A DNA stretch of 64,000 bases from Kushneria pakistanensis (GCF_014652795.1 NZ_BMZM01000001.1:372001-436000), one strand, 5' to 3'; shown: positions 24,117-33,489, counted from the first letter of the stretch. Numbers and translations are program-made. Notes: a model not told the origin generated them from the letters alone.

Positions 24117-24842
24117 GTGGAAAAACGCCAGGAACTTTATGCGGGCAAGGCCAAGTCCGTTTTTGAAACCGATGATCCCGATCGTTTGATCCTTGAGTTT
24201 CGTGACGATACCAGCGCCTTTGACGGCAAGAAGGTTGAACAGCTCGCCCGCAAGGGACGCGTCAATAACCGCTTCAATGCCTTCATCATGAATGCCCTGA
24301 AAGAGGCCGGCATCCCTGTACATTTCGAACGGCTGCGCTCGGATACCGAGTGTGAGGTCAAGCGTCTGACCATGATGCCGGTGGAGTGTGTGGTAAGAAA
24401 CATTGCCGCCGGCGGGCTGTGTCGTCGGTTGGGAGTGGAAGAGGGCATTGCACTTGAACCACCCACCTTCGAGCTCTTTCTCAAAAACGATGAGAAGGGT
24501 GACCCGATGATCAACGAGTCACTGGCCGAGACCTTTGGCTGGGCCAGTCGCGAGCATCTGGCGCGGGCCCGAGAGCTGACCTTCCAGATCAACGACATCC
24601 TTCAAAAGCTCTTTCTTGAGGGCAACCTGCTGCTGGTGGATTACAAGCTCGAGTTCGGCCTGTTCCATGGGGAAGTGACGCTGGGCGATGAGTTCTCCCC
24701 CGATGGCTGTCGGCTGTGGGATGCCACCACGCGTGAAAAGATGGACAAGGATCGCTTCCGTCAGGGGCTTGGCGGCGTGATCGAGGCCTATGAAGAGGTT
24801 GGGCGCCGCATCGGTGTCAATTTCGACCAGGCAACGGACTGA
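24117..24842 (+). CDS. purC: SAICAR synthetase
   Basis: PurC ligates aspartate to CAIR in step seven of purine synthesis. The 241-residue product starts [16 protein letters not shown] and has [28 protein letters not shown] and the SPDGCRLWD and QGL motifs of the family. The start is GTG at 24117, with GGAG about 9 bases upstream. About 90 bases of spacing from the MBL gene include a 12-base palindrome. It is not adjacent to purL, but both feed the same pathway. The gene ends in an imperfect hairpin shared with trmO. Confidence 0.97.
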   Translation: MEKRQELYAGKAKSVFETDDPDRLILEFRDDTSAFDGKKVEQLARKGRVNNRFNAFIMNALKEAGIPVHFERLRSDTECEVKRLTMMPVECVVRNIAAGGLCRRLGVEEGIALEPPTFELFLKNDEKGDPMINESLAETFGWASREHLARARELTFQINDILQKLFLEGNLLLVDYKLEFGLFHGEVTLGDEFSPDGCRLWDATTREKMDKDRFRQGLGGVIEAYEEVGRRIGVNFDQATD

Positions 24843-24856
24843 CATCTGTCAGCACG

Positions 24857-24884
24857 GGCCGGTGGCGATGCCTCGTCGCCGGCC
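24857..24884. other. 12-bp hairpin between convergent purC and trmO
   Basis: A stem GGCCGGTGGCGA with TCGTCGCCGGCC (two G-U pairs) and a TGCC tetraloop lies in the short gap. No T run follows on either strand, so it could end transcription with a factor or block read-through. Confidence 0.4.
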
Positions 24885-24886
24885 TG

Positions 24887-25645
24887 TCAGGTCCTTTGGA
24901 CAAGACTGTCGACCATGATCACGCTTTCGTGGTTCTCGCCTGATCCATGGTCGCTGCTCTGGACATGAAAGCGCACATCCAGGTCATGAAGGCGTACGCC
25001 GTAGCGACGATCATCCCTTTTGCGTCGGCGATAGGCCGGTCGCGGATCCTGTGACAGGACCTCACGAATCAGTGCGCCAAGGCTTTCGCCGTCAGGGCGC
25101 TCATCAAGAACGCGCCGGCAGTCGTCACTCAGCTGTACGGCAAGGCGCGGCGGGGGCTCGGGGGCAAAGCCTGCACGAGCCTCTTCGGCGCTGTCAGCCC
25201 AGGGCAGGTAGGGTTTGATGTCCACCACCGGCGTGCCATCCACCAGATCATGACCGCGCAACACCAGCGCCGGCGCCGGGGTATATTCAATGCCGGCAAG
25301 TTCGACCAGCGACAGGCCCAGCCGATTGGGGCGATGGGTCGAGCGTGAGGCAAAAACACCGATCCGTGCATTGCCGCCCAGCCGCGGTGGGCGTATCAGG
25401 GGCGTCCAGCGTTCAGGACTCTGGTGGAAAATGAAGCTGATCCAGAGGTGGCTGAACTGCTCGAGCCCGCGGACGCTATCGGGGTGGTCAAACGGAGCCT
25501 TGAGCCTGAGGATGGCCGTGGCGCTCGGCGCAAGCCCTGGCTGGCGCGGAATGCCGAACTTGTCCGGGTAACAGCTGTCGATGGTGCCGATAATGTCCAG
25601 CGCCATCGAGGTGCTTTCAGAGGCAGGCGTATCATGTGTTGTCAT
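24887..25645 (-). CDS. trmO: tRNA (N6-threonylcarbamoyladenosine(37)-N6)-methyltransferase TrmO
   Basis: TrmO (YaeB/TsaA) methylates t6A37 in tRNA-Thr and uses S-adenosylmethionine. The UPF0066 barrel is shown by IGTIDSCYPDKFGIPRQPGLAP, GLEQFSHLWISFIFHQ and the signature GVFASRSTHRPNRLGLSLVEL, and by VVDIKPYLPWAD. The 252-residue call starts at ATG 25645. Shorter (25606) and longer (25774) in-frame starts are possible and none has a convincing ribosome site. A C-terminal extension of about 60 residues covers the TrmO C-terminal region. It converges on purC. The tsaB gene, needed for the t6A substrate, is also in this window. Confidence 0.93.
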   Translation of the reverse strand: MTTHDTPASESTSMALDIIGTIDSCYPDKFGIPRQPGLAPSATAILRLKAPFDHPDSVRGLEQFSHLWISFIFHQSPERWTPLIRPPRLGGNARIGVFASRSTHRPNRLGLSLVELAGIEYTPAPALVLRGHDLVDGTPVVDIKPYLPWADSAEEARAGFAPEPPPRLAVQLSDDCRRVLDERPDGESLGALIREVLSQDPRPAYRRRKRDDRRYGVRLHDLDVRFHVQSSDHGSGENHESVIMVDSLVQRT

Positions 25646-25838
25646 GAAAGGATTATGCCATCTGCCAGTGATGAGGGCATCCTGCTCATGGGTCCTGATG
25701 ACCGCCGCTAATGTTATGTATTGGCGGGCATAAATGGGCGGGGCGGGGATAAATGATGACGCCATGATGTCCAACGGGCATCAAAAAACACCGACCTGAT
25801 AGCGGTGCGTAACGGCGTTGATGCAAGGATAACGAGTC

Positions 25839-26336
25839 ATGACGGATCACAACGGCGCGGCTTTTGACACGCCGATGCTTTTTACGGAAAAGAAGGTGAA
25901 TACCACGCTGCTGGGAGTGGCCTTTGCCTTCTCGGTGGCAGGTGGTATTACGCTGCTGGTGCATGCCTGGCAGAGCGGACGGCTATGGCCGGTAGGGGCC
26001 ATCGGGCTTGCGTTGATTGTCTGGGGGCTGGTGGTCGGCAACAATCTTGCCGTACGTCGGCGTTTGTCACCCGTGTTGAGGCTGGAGGCTCAGCGCTTGA
26101 GCTACATTGGTGGCCCGGCCTGGAAGCCGCATATGGTAACGCTGAATTTTCGCGACATTGCACAGGTCGACAAGGTCCGCAGCAGCGGTATCACACTGCG
26201 TGTGCAGCATGAACGTCGGCCGCGCCTTGTGCCGATCGGACTTTTGTCAAAACGCGACAGGGAGCAGTTCCTTCACGGCTTTAACGCACGCTGTGATGCC
26301 GCCCGGACGTTGCATACCCCGGCGGTGGGGTCCTGA
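25839..26336 (+). CDS. Hypothetical two-helix membrane protein
   Basis: This 165-residue protein has two adjacent hydrophobic helices (about 24-44 and 50-68) and a cytosolic-looking C-terminal part of about 95 residues with alternating beta-type strands (RDIAQVDKVRSSGITLRVQHE). The layout resembles bacterial PH-like membrane proteins, but I do not recognise a family. It starts with an ATG preceded by AAGGATAACGAG. It lies just upstream of ampD (15-39 bases) and is probably cotranscribed. No function is proposed. Confidence 0.75.
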   Translation: MTDHNGAAFDTPMLFTEKKVNTTLLGVAFAFSVAGGITLLVHAWQSGRLWPVGAIGLALIVWGLVVGNNLAVRRRLSPVLRLEAQRLSYIGGPAWKPHMVTLNFRDIAQVDKVRSSGITLRVQHERRPRLVPIGLLSKRDREQFLHGFNARCDAARTLHTPAVGS

Positions 26337-26375
26337 CTCCCAGCATGCAGAATGGCTGACAGGATATCGGGTCAC

Positions 26376-26963
26376 ATGATTATCAAGCATCAGCTTGCCA
26401 ATGCCCGGCAGGTCATTTCTCCCAATAGCGATGCGCGCCCGACGGGTGAGATCTCGCTTGTGGTGCTGCATTCGATCAGCCTGCCGCCTGGCCGGTTTGG
26501 CGGTGATGACATCGAGGCACTGTTCACCAATAGGCTTGACTGGGATGCCCATCCCTTCTTTCAGACCATCAGGGGGCTTCGGGTCTCGGCACATCTGTTG
26601 ATTCGTCGCGATGGACGCTGCATACAGTTCGTTCCCTTTGACCGCCGAGCCTGGCATGCCGGACGCTCCCGCTGGCAGGGTCGACAGGCACTCAACGATT
26701 TCACGATCGGCATCGAACTTGAAGGGGATGGGCGCGCCTTCACCCATGCCCAGTATCAGTGCCTGGCGGAGTTGTTGCCGACGCTTGAAGCACATTATCC
26801 CCGTATCAATGCCCGCGAGACGGTCACCCACGAGCAGGTGGCGCCACTTCGAAAGTCCGATCCGGGGCCGAGCTTTGATCAGCAGTACCTCCTCAGAATC
26901 ATGACGCGACAATATGACAGTGATGATGTCTCGTCGGGATCTGGCCCGGATACGAGGGCATGA
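26376..26963 (+). CDS. ampD: 1,6-anhydro-N-acetylmuramyl-L-alanine amidase AmpD
   Basis: AmpD removes the peptide from anhydro-muropeptides in the cytosol and so controls AmpR-type beta-lactamase induction. The 195-residue product shows the family opening LANARQVISPNSDARP and zinc ligands His in VVLHSIS, His in VTHEQVAP and Asp in RKSDPGP. AWHAG and GIELEG are further hallmarks. ATG 26376 was chosen over 26352 because it gives the family N-terminus; neither has a strong ribosome site. It lies at the end of the transcript with the membrane-protein gene, 383 bases before aceE. Confidence 0.94.
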   Translation: MIIKHQLANARQVISPNSDARPTGEISLVVLHSISLPPGRFGGDDIEALFTNRLDWDAHPFFQTIRGLRVSAHLLIRRDGRCIQFVPFDRRAWHAGRSRWQGRQALNDFTIGIELEGDGRAFTHAQYQCLAELLPTLEAHYPRINARETVTHEQVAPLRKSDPGPSFDQQYLLRIMTRQYDSDDVSSGSGPDTRA

Positions 26964-27346
26964 CTATTCTGCGAGATACGCAAGGTATGGGTGTCGTTAC
27001 GTACGAGCAGGTGCCGCTGCAGTTTTCTCAAACCCGCTGATTTTGTTGACTGCGTGCCTGTAGCGTCCTGAGACGTTCATTGGCATGACTTCATGTTTGC
27101 GGTATCTTCGTCCTCCAATCAGAGCGCCCATGTTCGAATGTTATCTGTTTCGTTGATGGCTAACGAGTCGGAACCCGTTGCAGTGTCCTCATGGCTATCC
27201 GCGCCGACAACTGCACGTCCGATGCCATCGTTTGACGTATCCGGAAACCATGGCCCCTGTAAATATCGGGGGCCTACCCCGCCTTGAAAGCGCCAGAGGC
27301 TCCATAAGGGCCCGCTGACAACTTATCTTCATTCGGAGAGACGTCT
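26964..27346 (+). promoter_or_regulatory. aceE upstream region with candidate promoter
   Basis: The 383-base gap has no believable gene. The best promoter is TTGGCA (27080-27085), 17 bases, TATCTT (27103-27108). A leader of about 230 bases would follow. In it GGCCCC (27252-27257) can pair with GGGGCC (27269-27274), and the same G run can pair with the CCCC of 27277-27280 instead. GGAGAG precedes the ATG. No PdhR-type site was recognised. Confidence 0.35.
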
Positions 27347-30028
27347 ATGAGTCTGGAGGCAAGAGAAGATCACGATCCGATCGAAACAAGGGAGTGGTTG
27401 GAAGCCCTGACATCGGTAGTGGATCGTGAAGGTGAGGAGCGTGCTCAGTACATCCTGAGCCGTCTGGCTGATCGCTTGCGCCGTGATGGCAAGCTGCCGC
27501 CGTTCTCCGTGAACACGCCTCATCGCAATACCATCCCCGTTCATCGCGAGGCAAAGCTGCCCGGCGACATGTTCATGGAGCGCAAGATCCGCTCCGCGAT
27601 CCGCTGGAACAGCGTGGCGCAGGTCATTCGCGCCAACAAGAAGCACAAGGGAGTAGGTGGCCACCTGGCCAGCTACATGTCCTGTGCCGTGCTTTATGAA
27701 GTGGGCTTCAACCATTTCTTCCGTGCCGACAGCGATGAGCAAAAGGGCGATCTGGTCTACATACAGGGCCATGTGACCCCCGGCATTTATGCCCGCTCCT
27801 TTCTCGAAGGACGTCTGACCGAAGAGCAAATGGACACCTTCCGCCAGGAAGCCGTCTCTGAAGGCCTTTCTTCCTATCCTCACCCCTACCTGATGCCGGA
27901 CTACTGGCAGTTCCCGACCGTGTCGATGGGACTGGGACCGATCCAGGCCATCTACCAGGCGCATGTCATGAAGTACATGAACGCGCGTGGACTGGCCGAC
28001 ATGGGTGATCGCAAGGTATGGGCCTTCCTGGGTGATGGCGAGTGTGATGAGCCGGAATCCCTGGGGGCATTGCACCTGGCCAGCCGTGAAAAGCTCGGTA
28101 ACCTGATTTTCGTCATCAACTGCAACCTGCAGCGTCTGGATGGTCCGGTACGTGGTAACGGCCGCATCATGGACGAACTTGAGGGCATGTTCCGCGGCGC
28201 TGGCTGGAACGTCCTGAAGGTTGTCTGGGGCGGCCTGTGGGACCCGCTGTTCGAGCAGGACAGCAAGGGCATCATGCAAAAGCGCATGGATGAAGCGGTC
28301 GACGGCGAGTATCAGAACTTCAAGGCACGTGGCGGTGCCTATACCCGCGAGAATTTCTTCGGCAAGTACCCCGAGACGGCCGAGATGGTGAAGGACTACT
28401 CCGATGAGGACATCTATCACCTCAATCGTGGTGGTCATGATCCGCAGAAGATTTATGCGGCCTACCATGAGGCGGTCAACAACGCCGGTGACCGACCGAC
28501 TGTTGTACTGGCGCATACCGTCAAGGGTTACGGCATGGGCGGCGGCAGCGGTGAAGCCGACATGGAAGCCCACCAGATCAAGTCGATGGAAACCGATGCC
28601 CTCAAGGTCATGCGTGACCGCTTCGGCATCCCGGTATCCGACAAGCAGCTTGAAGAGGGCATGCCCTACTACAAGCCTGATGATGACAGCCCGGAAATGC
28701 GCTACCTGCACATGCAGCGCAAGAAACTGGGTGGCTATCTGCCGGCACGCAAGAACGATTTTGAGTCCATCGAGATTCCGGGACTGGATGACAAGATGTT
28801 CGCCACCCAGACCAAGGGGTCAGGCGATCGTGAAATCTCCACCACCATGTCGTTTGTCAGGGTGCTCAATGGTCTGGTGAAGAACAAGCAGTTCGGTCAG
28901 CAGGTAGTGCCCATCATTCCCGATGAGGCGCGCACCTTCGGCATGGAAGGCATGTTCCGCCAGATTGGTATCTATGCGGCTGAAGGTCAGAAGTACGAGC
29001 CGATGGATACCGGCCAGATCATGTATTACCGCGAGGATCAAAAGGGTCAGATTCTCGAGGAAGGCATCAATGAAGCCGGCTCCATGGCGGCCTGGATTGC
29101 AGCAGCAACCTCCTATGCCAACCATCACGTGCCGCTGCTGCCGTTTTACATCTATTACTCGATGTTCGGCTATCAGCGCGTGGGTGACCTGGTATGGGCA
29201 GCCGGTGACCTGCAGGCCCGCGGTTTCATGGTCGGCGGCACCGCCGGGCGTACCACCATCAACGGTGAAGGTCTGCAGCACCAGGATGGCCACAGCCACA
29301 TCCTGATGTCCACGGTCCCCAACTGCCGTGCCTACGACCCTTGTTATGCCCATGAGCTGGCGGTCATCGTCCAGGACGGTCTGCGTCGCATGTTCCAGGA
29401 GCGCGAAAGCTGCTTCTACTACCTGACCGTCATGAATGAAAACTATGTCCATCCCGAAATGCCCCAGGGCAGCGAGGAAGGCATCATTCGTGGCATGTAT
29501 CTGCTTCATGAAGGCGAAAGCGACAAGAAGCAGCCGCGTGTTCAGTTGCTTGGGGGTGGCACGATCCTTCGTGAAGTGGAAGCCGCCGCCGAGCTTTTGC
29601 GTGACGACTTCAACGTGACTGCCGATGTCTGGAGCGTCACCAGCTTCAACGAGCTGCGTCGTGAAGCGCTGGCCTATGAGCGTCAGCAGTTCCTCAATCC
29701 TGAAGGCGATCATGACAAGCCGTGGGTGACCAGCTGCCTGGAAGGGCGTGAAGGGCCGGTCGTTGCTTCCACCGATTACATGAAGCTCTATGCTGATCAG
29801 GTGCGTGCGTGGGTACCGTCCGACTACCACGTTCTGGGCACCGATGGCTTCGGTCGCTCCGACACGCGTGAGCATCTGCGTCGTTTCTTTGAGGTCGATC
29901 GTTATTTTGTCACCGTACTGGCGCTGCGCGCGCTGGCCAATCGTGGCGAGATCGATGCCAAAACCGTCAGTGATGCGATGAAAAAATATGACATCGACCC
30001 CAGCAAACCCAATCCGCTGGTGAGCTGA
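27347..30028 (+). CDS. aceE: Pyruvate dehydrogenase E1 component (homodimeric)
   Basis: AceE decarboxylates pyruvate with thiamine diphosphate and passes the acetyl group to AceF. The 893-residue product has the E1p N-terminus (TREWLEALTSVVDREG), the thiamine-diphosphate site GDGECDEPESLGAL...NLQRLDGPV, VKGYGMGG and, near the end, TDGFGRSDTREHLRRFFEVD. Length and single-chain form match the E. coli type. GGAGAG lies 7 bases from the ATG. It is followed by aceF 83 bases downstream, with a strong hairpin between. No dihydrolipoamide dehydrogenase gene follows, so E3 must come from elsewhere. Confidence 0.98.
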   Translation: MSLEAREDHDPIETREWLEALTSVVDREGEERAQYILSRLADRLRRDGKLPPFSVNTPHRNTIPVHREAKLPGDMFMERKIRSAIRWNSVAQVIRANKKHKGVGGHLASYMSCAVLYEVGFNHFFRADSDEQKGDLVYIQGHVTPGIYARSFLEGRLTEEQMDTFRQEAVSEGLSSYPHPYLMPDYWQFPTVSMGLGPIQAIYQAHVMKYMNARGLADMGDRKVWAFLGDGECDEPESLGALHLASREKLGNLIFVINCNLQRLDGPVRGNGRIMDELEGMFRGAGWNVLKVVWGGLWDPLFEQDSKGIMQKRMDEAVDGEYQNFKARGGAYTRENFFGKYPETAEMVKDYSDEDIYHLNRGGHDPQKIYAAYHEAVNNAGDRPTVVLAHTVKGYGMGGGSGEADMEAHQIKSMETDALKVMRDRFGIPVSDKQLEEGMPYYKPDDDSPEMRYLHMQRKKLGGYLPARKNDFESIEIPGLDDKMFATQTKGSGDREISTTMSFVRVLNGLVKNKQFGQQVVPIIPDEARTFGMEGMFRQIGIYAAEGQKYEPMDTGQIMYYREDQKGQILEEGINEAGSMAAWIAAATSYANHHVPLLPFYIYYSMFGYQRVGDLVWAAGDLQARGFMVGGTAGRTTINGEGLQHQDGHSHILMSTVPNCRAYDPCYAHELAVIVQDGLRRMFQERESCFYYLTVMNENYVHPEMPQGSEEGIIRGMYLLHEGESDKKQPRVQLLGGGTILREVEAAAELLRDDFNVTADVWSVTSFNELRREALAYERQQFLNPEGDHDKPWVTSCLEGREGPVVASTDYMKLYADQVRAWVPSDYHVLGTDGFGRSDTREHLRRFFEVDRYFVTVLALRALANRGEIDAKTVSDAMKKYDIDPSKPNPLVS

Positions 30029-30051
30029 GGCGCCTGTCTCACAAAAGTGCC

Positions 30052-30078
30052 GCCGGGTGAGTGACAGGCTCACCCGGC
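30052..30078 (+). other. Intercistronic hairpin between aceE and aceF
   Basis: A perfect 10-bp stem GCCGGGTGAG/CTCACCCGGC with a 7-base loop and no T run ends 20 bases before the aceF ribosome site. It probably stabilises the aceE transcript or modulates the aceE:aceF ratio. Confidence 0.6.
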
Positions 30079-30111
30079 CTGGGCAACGGCCAGGTGATAA
30101 GGAGCGCGACC

Positions 30112-32322
30112 TTGAGTAGTGAAATTATTAAGGTACCCGACATCGGGGGCAGCGAGGGCGTTGAGATCATCGAGATCTCCGTTCAGGCCGGCGATACGAT
30201 CAATGCTGAAGACACCATGATCGTGCTGGAATCCGACAAGGCCAGTATGGACATTCCCGCGCCAAGGGCGGGCAAGGTCAAAAAGGTGCTGGTCAGCGAA
30301 GGCGACAAGGTCTCCGAAGGCGACGATATCCTCGAACTTGAAGCCGAGGACGAAGAAGGCGCCGATAATGCTGAAGACAACGGTGGCGAGGCGGACGAAA
30401 GCGACGATGAACAATCGTCGGTCAAGGACAGCCGCGGCGCCGAACATCTTGAGGAAGAAGCCGAAGCCGACGAATCTGACGTTGAAAGCGACGAGAAGCC
30501 GAAAAAATCCGCGGGTAAAAAGGGTGGCAAGCGCACGGTTGAAGTGCGTGTACCCGATATCGGTGGCAGCGAGAACGTCGAGATCATTGAAATTGCCGTC
30601 AGCGAAGGTGATGACATCAGCGAAGAAGACGCGCTGATTACCCTTGAGTCCGACAAGGCTTCGATGGATGTCCCCAGTCCCTATAGCGGCAAGCTGGTCT
30701 CGCTTGAACTCAAGGAAGGCGATACCGTCTCCGAAGGTGATTTGATCGGCACCATGGAGATTGCCGGTGAAGGCGATGACGAGGGTGTCGACCACGAAGA
30801 TGAAGACACTTCCGATGATGACAGCGGCGATGGCGCAGATCATGAGGAAGAGGCCGACGCTGTCGGTGACGGTGAAGATGATGTCGAGGAAAGCGACAGC
30901 GAAGGCGGTCGTCAGGAGCTTCGCGTTCCTGATATCGGTGGCAGCGAGAACGTCGAAATCATTGAGGTAGCCGTCAGCGAAGGCGATGAGATCAACGAGG
31001 AAGATGCGCTGATCACGCTGGAGTCTGACAAGGCCTCCATGGATATCCCCAGTCCCTTCAAGGGCAAGGTAGTGGAACTCAGCGTCAAGGAAGGCGATAC
31101 CGTCTCCGAAGGCGATCTGATCGGCTACATCGAAGTCGCGGGCAGCAAGCCGAAAGGCGGCAAGTCCGACGGTTCATCGACCAAAAAGCCCTCCAGTGAC
31201 CAGGCCGCTTCGAAGAAAAAGTCCGGGGATTCGGCCAAAAAATCTTCCGAAGACAAGTCCGAATCGAAAAAATCTGGTTCGAAAGACAAGTCTGACAGCG
31301 CTTCCAGGGATTCGAAGAAGGATGGCGGCGATTACGGCGGCGAACCCGGCCCCGAGGCGCGTCGCAAGCAGGGCGAAAGCACGTCCGGCAGTAGTGTTCA
31401 TGCCGGCCCTGCCGTACGTCTGATGGCGCGTGAGCTGGGTGTTGAGCTCTCCGAGGTCAAGGCCAGCGGCCCGAAGGGGCGCGTGCTGAAAGAAGATGTG
31501 GACGCTTTCGTCAAGCAGGTCATGACCGATCGCAAGTCAGGTGCCAATACAGCCGCCCCATCGTCGTCGCAGGCGCAGGGTGGTGCCGGTATTCCGCCTA
31601 TCCCGGCCGTCGATTTCAGCAAGTTCGGTGAGATCGAAGAGAAGCCGATGGGACGCCTGATGAAGGCCGGTGCGACCAACCTGCATCGCAGCTGGCTCAA
31701 CGTGCCACACGTTACCCAGTTCGATGAAGCTGATATCACCGAGCTTGAGGCCTTCCGCAAGGCGATGAAGGATGAGGCGGCGCAGCAGGGCGCCAAACTG
31801 ACGCCGTTGCCCTTCATGATCAAGGCAGCAGCGCACGCCCTGGCGAAGTTCCCGCAGTTCAACGTCTCGCTGCATCCTGATGGCGACAGGATCATTCAGA
31901 AGAAGTACTTCCACATTGGCGTGGCGGTGGATACGCCCAATGGCCTGATGGTGCCAGTGATTCGGGATGTGGATCAGAAGGGCATTATCGAGCTGGCCAG
32001 GGATGTGAATGATCTTGCCAAACGGGCACAGGAAGGCAAGCTCAAGGGCGACGACATGAAGGGCGGATGCTTTACCATTTCGAGCCTTGGCTCGATCGGC
32101 GGCACGGCCTTTACGCCTATCGTCAATGCGCCTGAAGTGGCCATTCTGGGTGTTTCAAAATCGCAGATGAAGCCGGTATGGAACGGAAGCGAGTTCAAGC
32201 CGCGGTTGATGTGCCCGCTGTCGCTGTCCTATGATCATCGCGCCGTCAATGGCGCCGATGCTGCACGCTTTACGGCGTATCTGGCAGCGATTCTGACCGA
32301 CATTCGTCGACTGACCATGTAA
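30112..32322 (+). CDS. aceF: Pyruvate dehydrogenase E2, dihydrolipoamide acetyltransferase, three lipoyl domains
   Basis: AceF carries acetyl groups on lipoyl-lysines and transfers them to CoA. The 736-residue product has three lipoyl domains with lipoylated Lys43, Lys182 and Lys307 in the repeated ESDKASMD motif. A peripheral-subunit-binding domain follows (AVRLMARELGVELSEVKASGPKGRV), then the catalytic core ending with the active-site His in YDHRAVNGADAARF. The TTG at 30112 has AAGGAG 7 bases before it. The linkers between domains 1-2 and 2-3 are strongly acidic, and the one before the binding domain is Ser/Lys-rich; Ala/Pro linkers are more usual. It ends with a strong terminator. Confidence 0.96.
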   Translation: MSSEIIKVPDIGGSEGVEIIEISVQAGDTINAEDTMIVLESDKASMDIPAPRAGKVKKVLVSEGDKVSEGDDILELEAEDEEGADNAEDNGGEADESDDEQSSVKDSRGAEHLEEEAEADESDVESDEKPKKSAGKKGGKRTVEVRVPDIGGSENVEIIEIAVSEGDDISEEDALITLESDKASMDVPSPYSGKLVSLELKEGDTVSEGDLIGTMEIAGEGDDEGVDHEDEDTSDDDSGDGADHEEEADAVGDGEDDVEESDSEGGRQELRVPDIGGSENVEIIEVAVSEGDEINEEDALITLESDKASMDIPSPFKGKVVELSVKEGDTVSEGDLIGYIEVAGSKPKGGKSDGSSTKKPSSDQAASKKKSGDSAKKSSEDKSESKKSGSKDKSDSASRDSKKDGGDYGGEPGPEARRKQGESTSGSSVHAGPAVRLMARELGVELSEVKASGPKGRVLKEDVDAFVKQVMTDRKSGANTAAPSSSQAQGGAGIPPIPAVDFSKFGEIEEKPMGRLMKAGATNLHRSWLNVPHVTQFDEADITELEAFRKAMKDEAAQQGAKLTPLPFMIKAAAHALAKFPQFNVSLHPDGDRIIQKKYFHIGVAVDTPNGLMVPVIRDVDQKGIIELARDVNDLAKRAQEGKLKGDDMKGGCFTISSLGSIGGTAFTPIVNAPEVAILGVSKSQMKPVWNGSEFKPRLMCPLSLSYDHRAVNGADAARFTAYLAAILTDIRRLTM
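30115..31140 (+). repeat. Three tandem lipoyl-domain repeats inside aceF
   Basis: The repeats lie at about 30115-30340, 30541-30770 and 30916-31140. Copies 2 and 3 are nearly identical in nucleotide blocks such as GATACCGTCTCCGAAGG, while copy 1 is more diverged. This suggests a recent duplication or gene conversion of copies 2 and 3. Confidence 0.8.
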
Positions 32323-32340
32323 GGTTGCAAGGCGTCTCAG

Positions 32341-32367
32341 GGCGGCCCTTCGGGGCCGCCTTTTTTT
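32341..32367 (+). terminator. Intrinsic terminator of aceEF
   Basis: An 8-bp stem GGCGGCCC/GGGCCGCC closed by the stable TTCG tetraloop is followed by seven T, placed 18 bases after the aceF stop. Confidence 0.93.
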
Positions 32368-32542
32368 GTACAGGTGTTGTGTTAAAGCTTCGTCAATATG
32401 TCGCATAGGCGTCGACTTCGCTTGTGCCCGGATGGCGCCTGTCGTTATTGTTGCGCTTTATCTTCAGGCGGCCCACCCATGATCATTGTTGTGTGGTGGC
32501 GCCGGCCCGGATCATGAGTCATTTATTGAGGAGCGGTTTTTC

Positions 32543-33199
32543 ATGCGTTTGATCCTGTTGGGAGCCCCTGGTGCGGGTAAGGGGACGCAGGCCCGATTCA
32601 TCTGTGAACGCTTCGATATCGTCCAGATTTCGACCGGCGATATGCTGCGGGCGGCTGTCAAGGAAGGCAATGAACTGGGCCTGAGGGTCAAGGAGATCAT
32701 GTCTGCCGGTAAACTCGTCTCCGATGATCTGATCATCGAGCTGGTCAGGGAGCGTATCGCGCAGCCTGATTGCGCCAACGGCTTCCTGTTTGACGGCTTC
32801 CCCCGCACGATCGTGCAGGCCGATGCGTTAAAGGAGGCCGGAATCGATCTGGACCACGTGCTTGAAATTCATGTGGCTGATGAAGAGATCATCAACCGGC
32901 TCTCCGGGCGCCGCGTTCACCCGGGCTCAGGCCGTGTCTATCATGTCGACAACCATCCGCCGAAGCAGGCCGGCATTGATGACGAGACCGGCGAGGAGCT
33001 GATTCAGCGTGAAGATGACCGCGAGGAAACCGTGCGCCATCGTCTGGAGGTCTATCATGATCAGACCGAGCCGTTGATTGCCTACTATCAGCAGTGGCAG
33101 CAGCAGGCACCGCAACAGGCACCGGCCTTTCATCGGATAGAGGGCGTGGGTGGTGTCGAGGATATTCGCGCCCGAGTGATTGAAGCGCTTTCTTCCTGA
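32543..33199 (+). CDS. adk: Adenylate kinase
   Basis: Adk equilibrates ATP, ADP and AMP. The 218-residue protein has the P-loop GAPGAGKG, the DGFPRT motif, a long LID domain ([14 protein letters not shown]...[11 protein letters not shown]) lacking zinc Cys, and the family C-terminus. ATG 32543 has GAGGAG 9 bases upstream; an earlier in-frame start at 32486 would only add an unconserved extension. It has a terminator on both sides and so is monocistronic. Both ends fit Adk of the long type. Confidence 0.97.
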   Translation: MRLILLGAPGAGKGTQARFICERFDIVQISTGDMLRAAVKEGNELGLRVKEIMSAGKLVSDDLIIELVRERIAQPDCANGFLFDGFPRTIVQADALKEAGIDLDHVLEIHVADEEIINRLSGRRVHPGSGRVYHVDNHPPKQAGIDDETGEELIQREDDREETVRHRLEVYHDQTEPLIAYYQQWQQQAPQQAPAFHRIEGVGGVEDIRARVIEALSS

Positions 33200-33217
33200 C
33201 ATCATGTCATGGCCCAT

Positions 33218-33249
33218 AAAAACCGCGTGCCTTGGGGCATGCGGTTTTT
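33218..33249 (+). terminator. Intrinsic terminator of adk
   Basis: A 14-bp stem (AAAAACCGCGTGCC with GGCATGCGGTTTTT, one G-U pair) and a 4-base loop end in a T tract. Confidence 0.9.
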
Positions 33250-33424
33250 TTATGTCCGAATTTTCCTTTCCAATTGTGCAGTTACGCCCTTATTTGACGT
33301 ACTTCACGGAATGGTTGGGCGGGCATGGTGTCTCTTTCATGGCAGTGTCATGATGCGCTGCTTCCATGGCCTGGGCTCATGTGGGGCGCCATGGTTGCCT
33401 TTTAAACGCAGGTTCTAAAGCGTT

Positions 33425-33455
33425 TTGGACGGGCGTTGCAATACCTACGTATAAT
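33425..33455 (+). promoter_or_regulatory. Candidate tsaB promoter
   Basis: A perfect TATAAT (33450-33455) lies 35 bases before the tsaB ATG. A possible -35 TTGGAC (33425-33430) gives a 19-base spacer, longer than ideal. The remaining gap 33250-33424 shows no gene. Confidence 0.45.
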
Positions 33456-33489
33456 GCCGCCTCATTTCCGATTCTGACGTAGTGAGACC

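Noticed and set aside
27329-28711. A 460-codon open frame antisense to aceE
   Set aside because: It mirrors the codon bias of a highly expressed gene, has no ribosome site or recognisable domain, and the plus-strand product is unmistakable.
30070-30843. A 257-codon antisense frame over the aceF linkers
   Set aside because: It arises from GAT/GAA-type codons of the acidic linker reversed; no independent support.
33436-33455. TTGCAA with TATAAT before tsaB as a promoter pair
   Set aside because: Only 8 bases separate them, far below the usual 16-18; TTGGAC further upstream is the better, still imperfect, partner.
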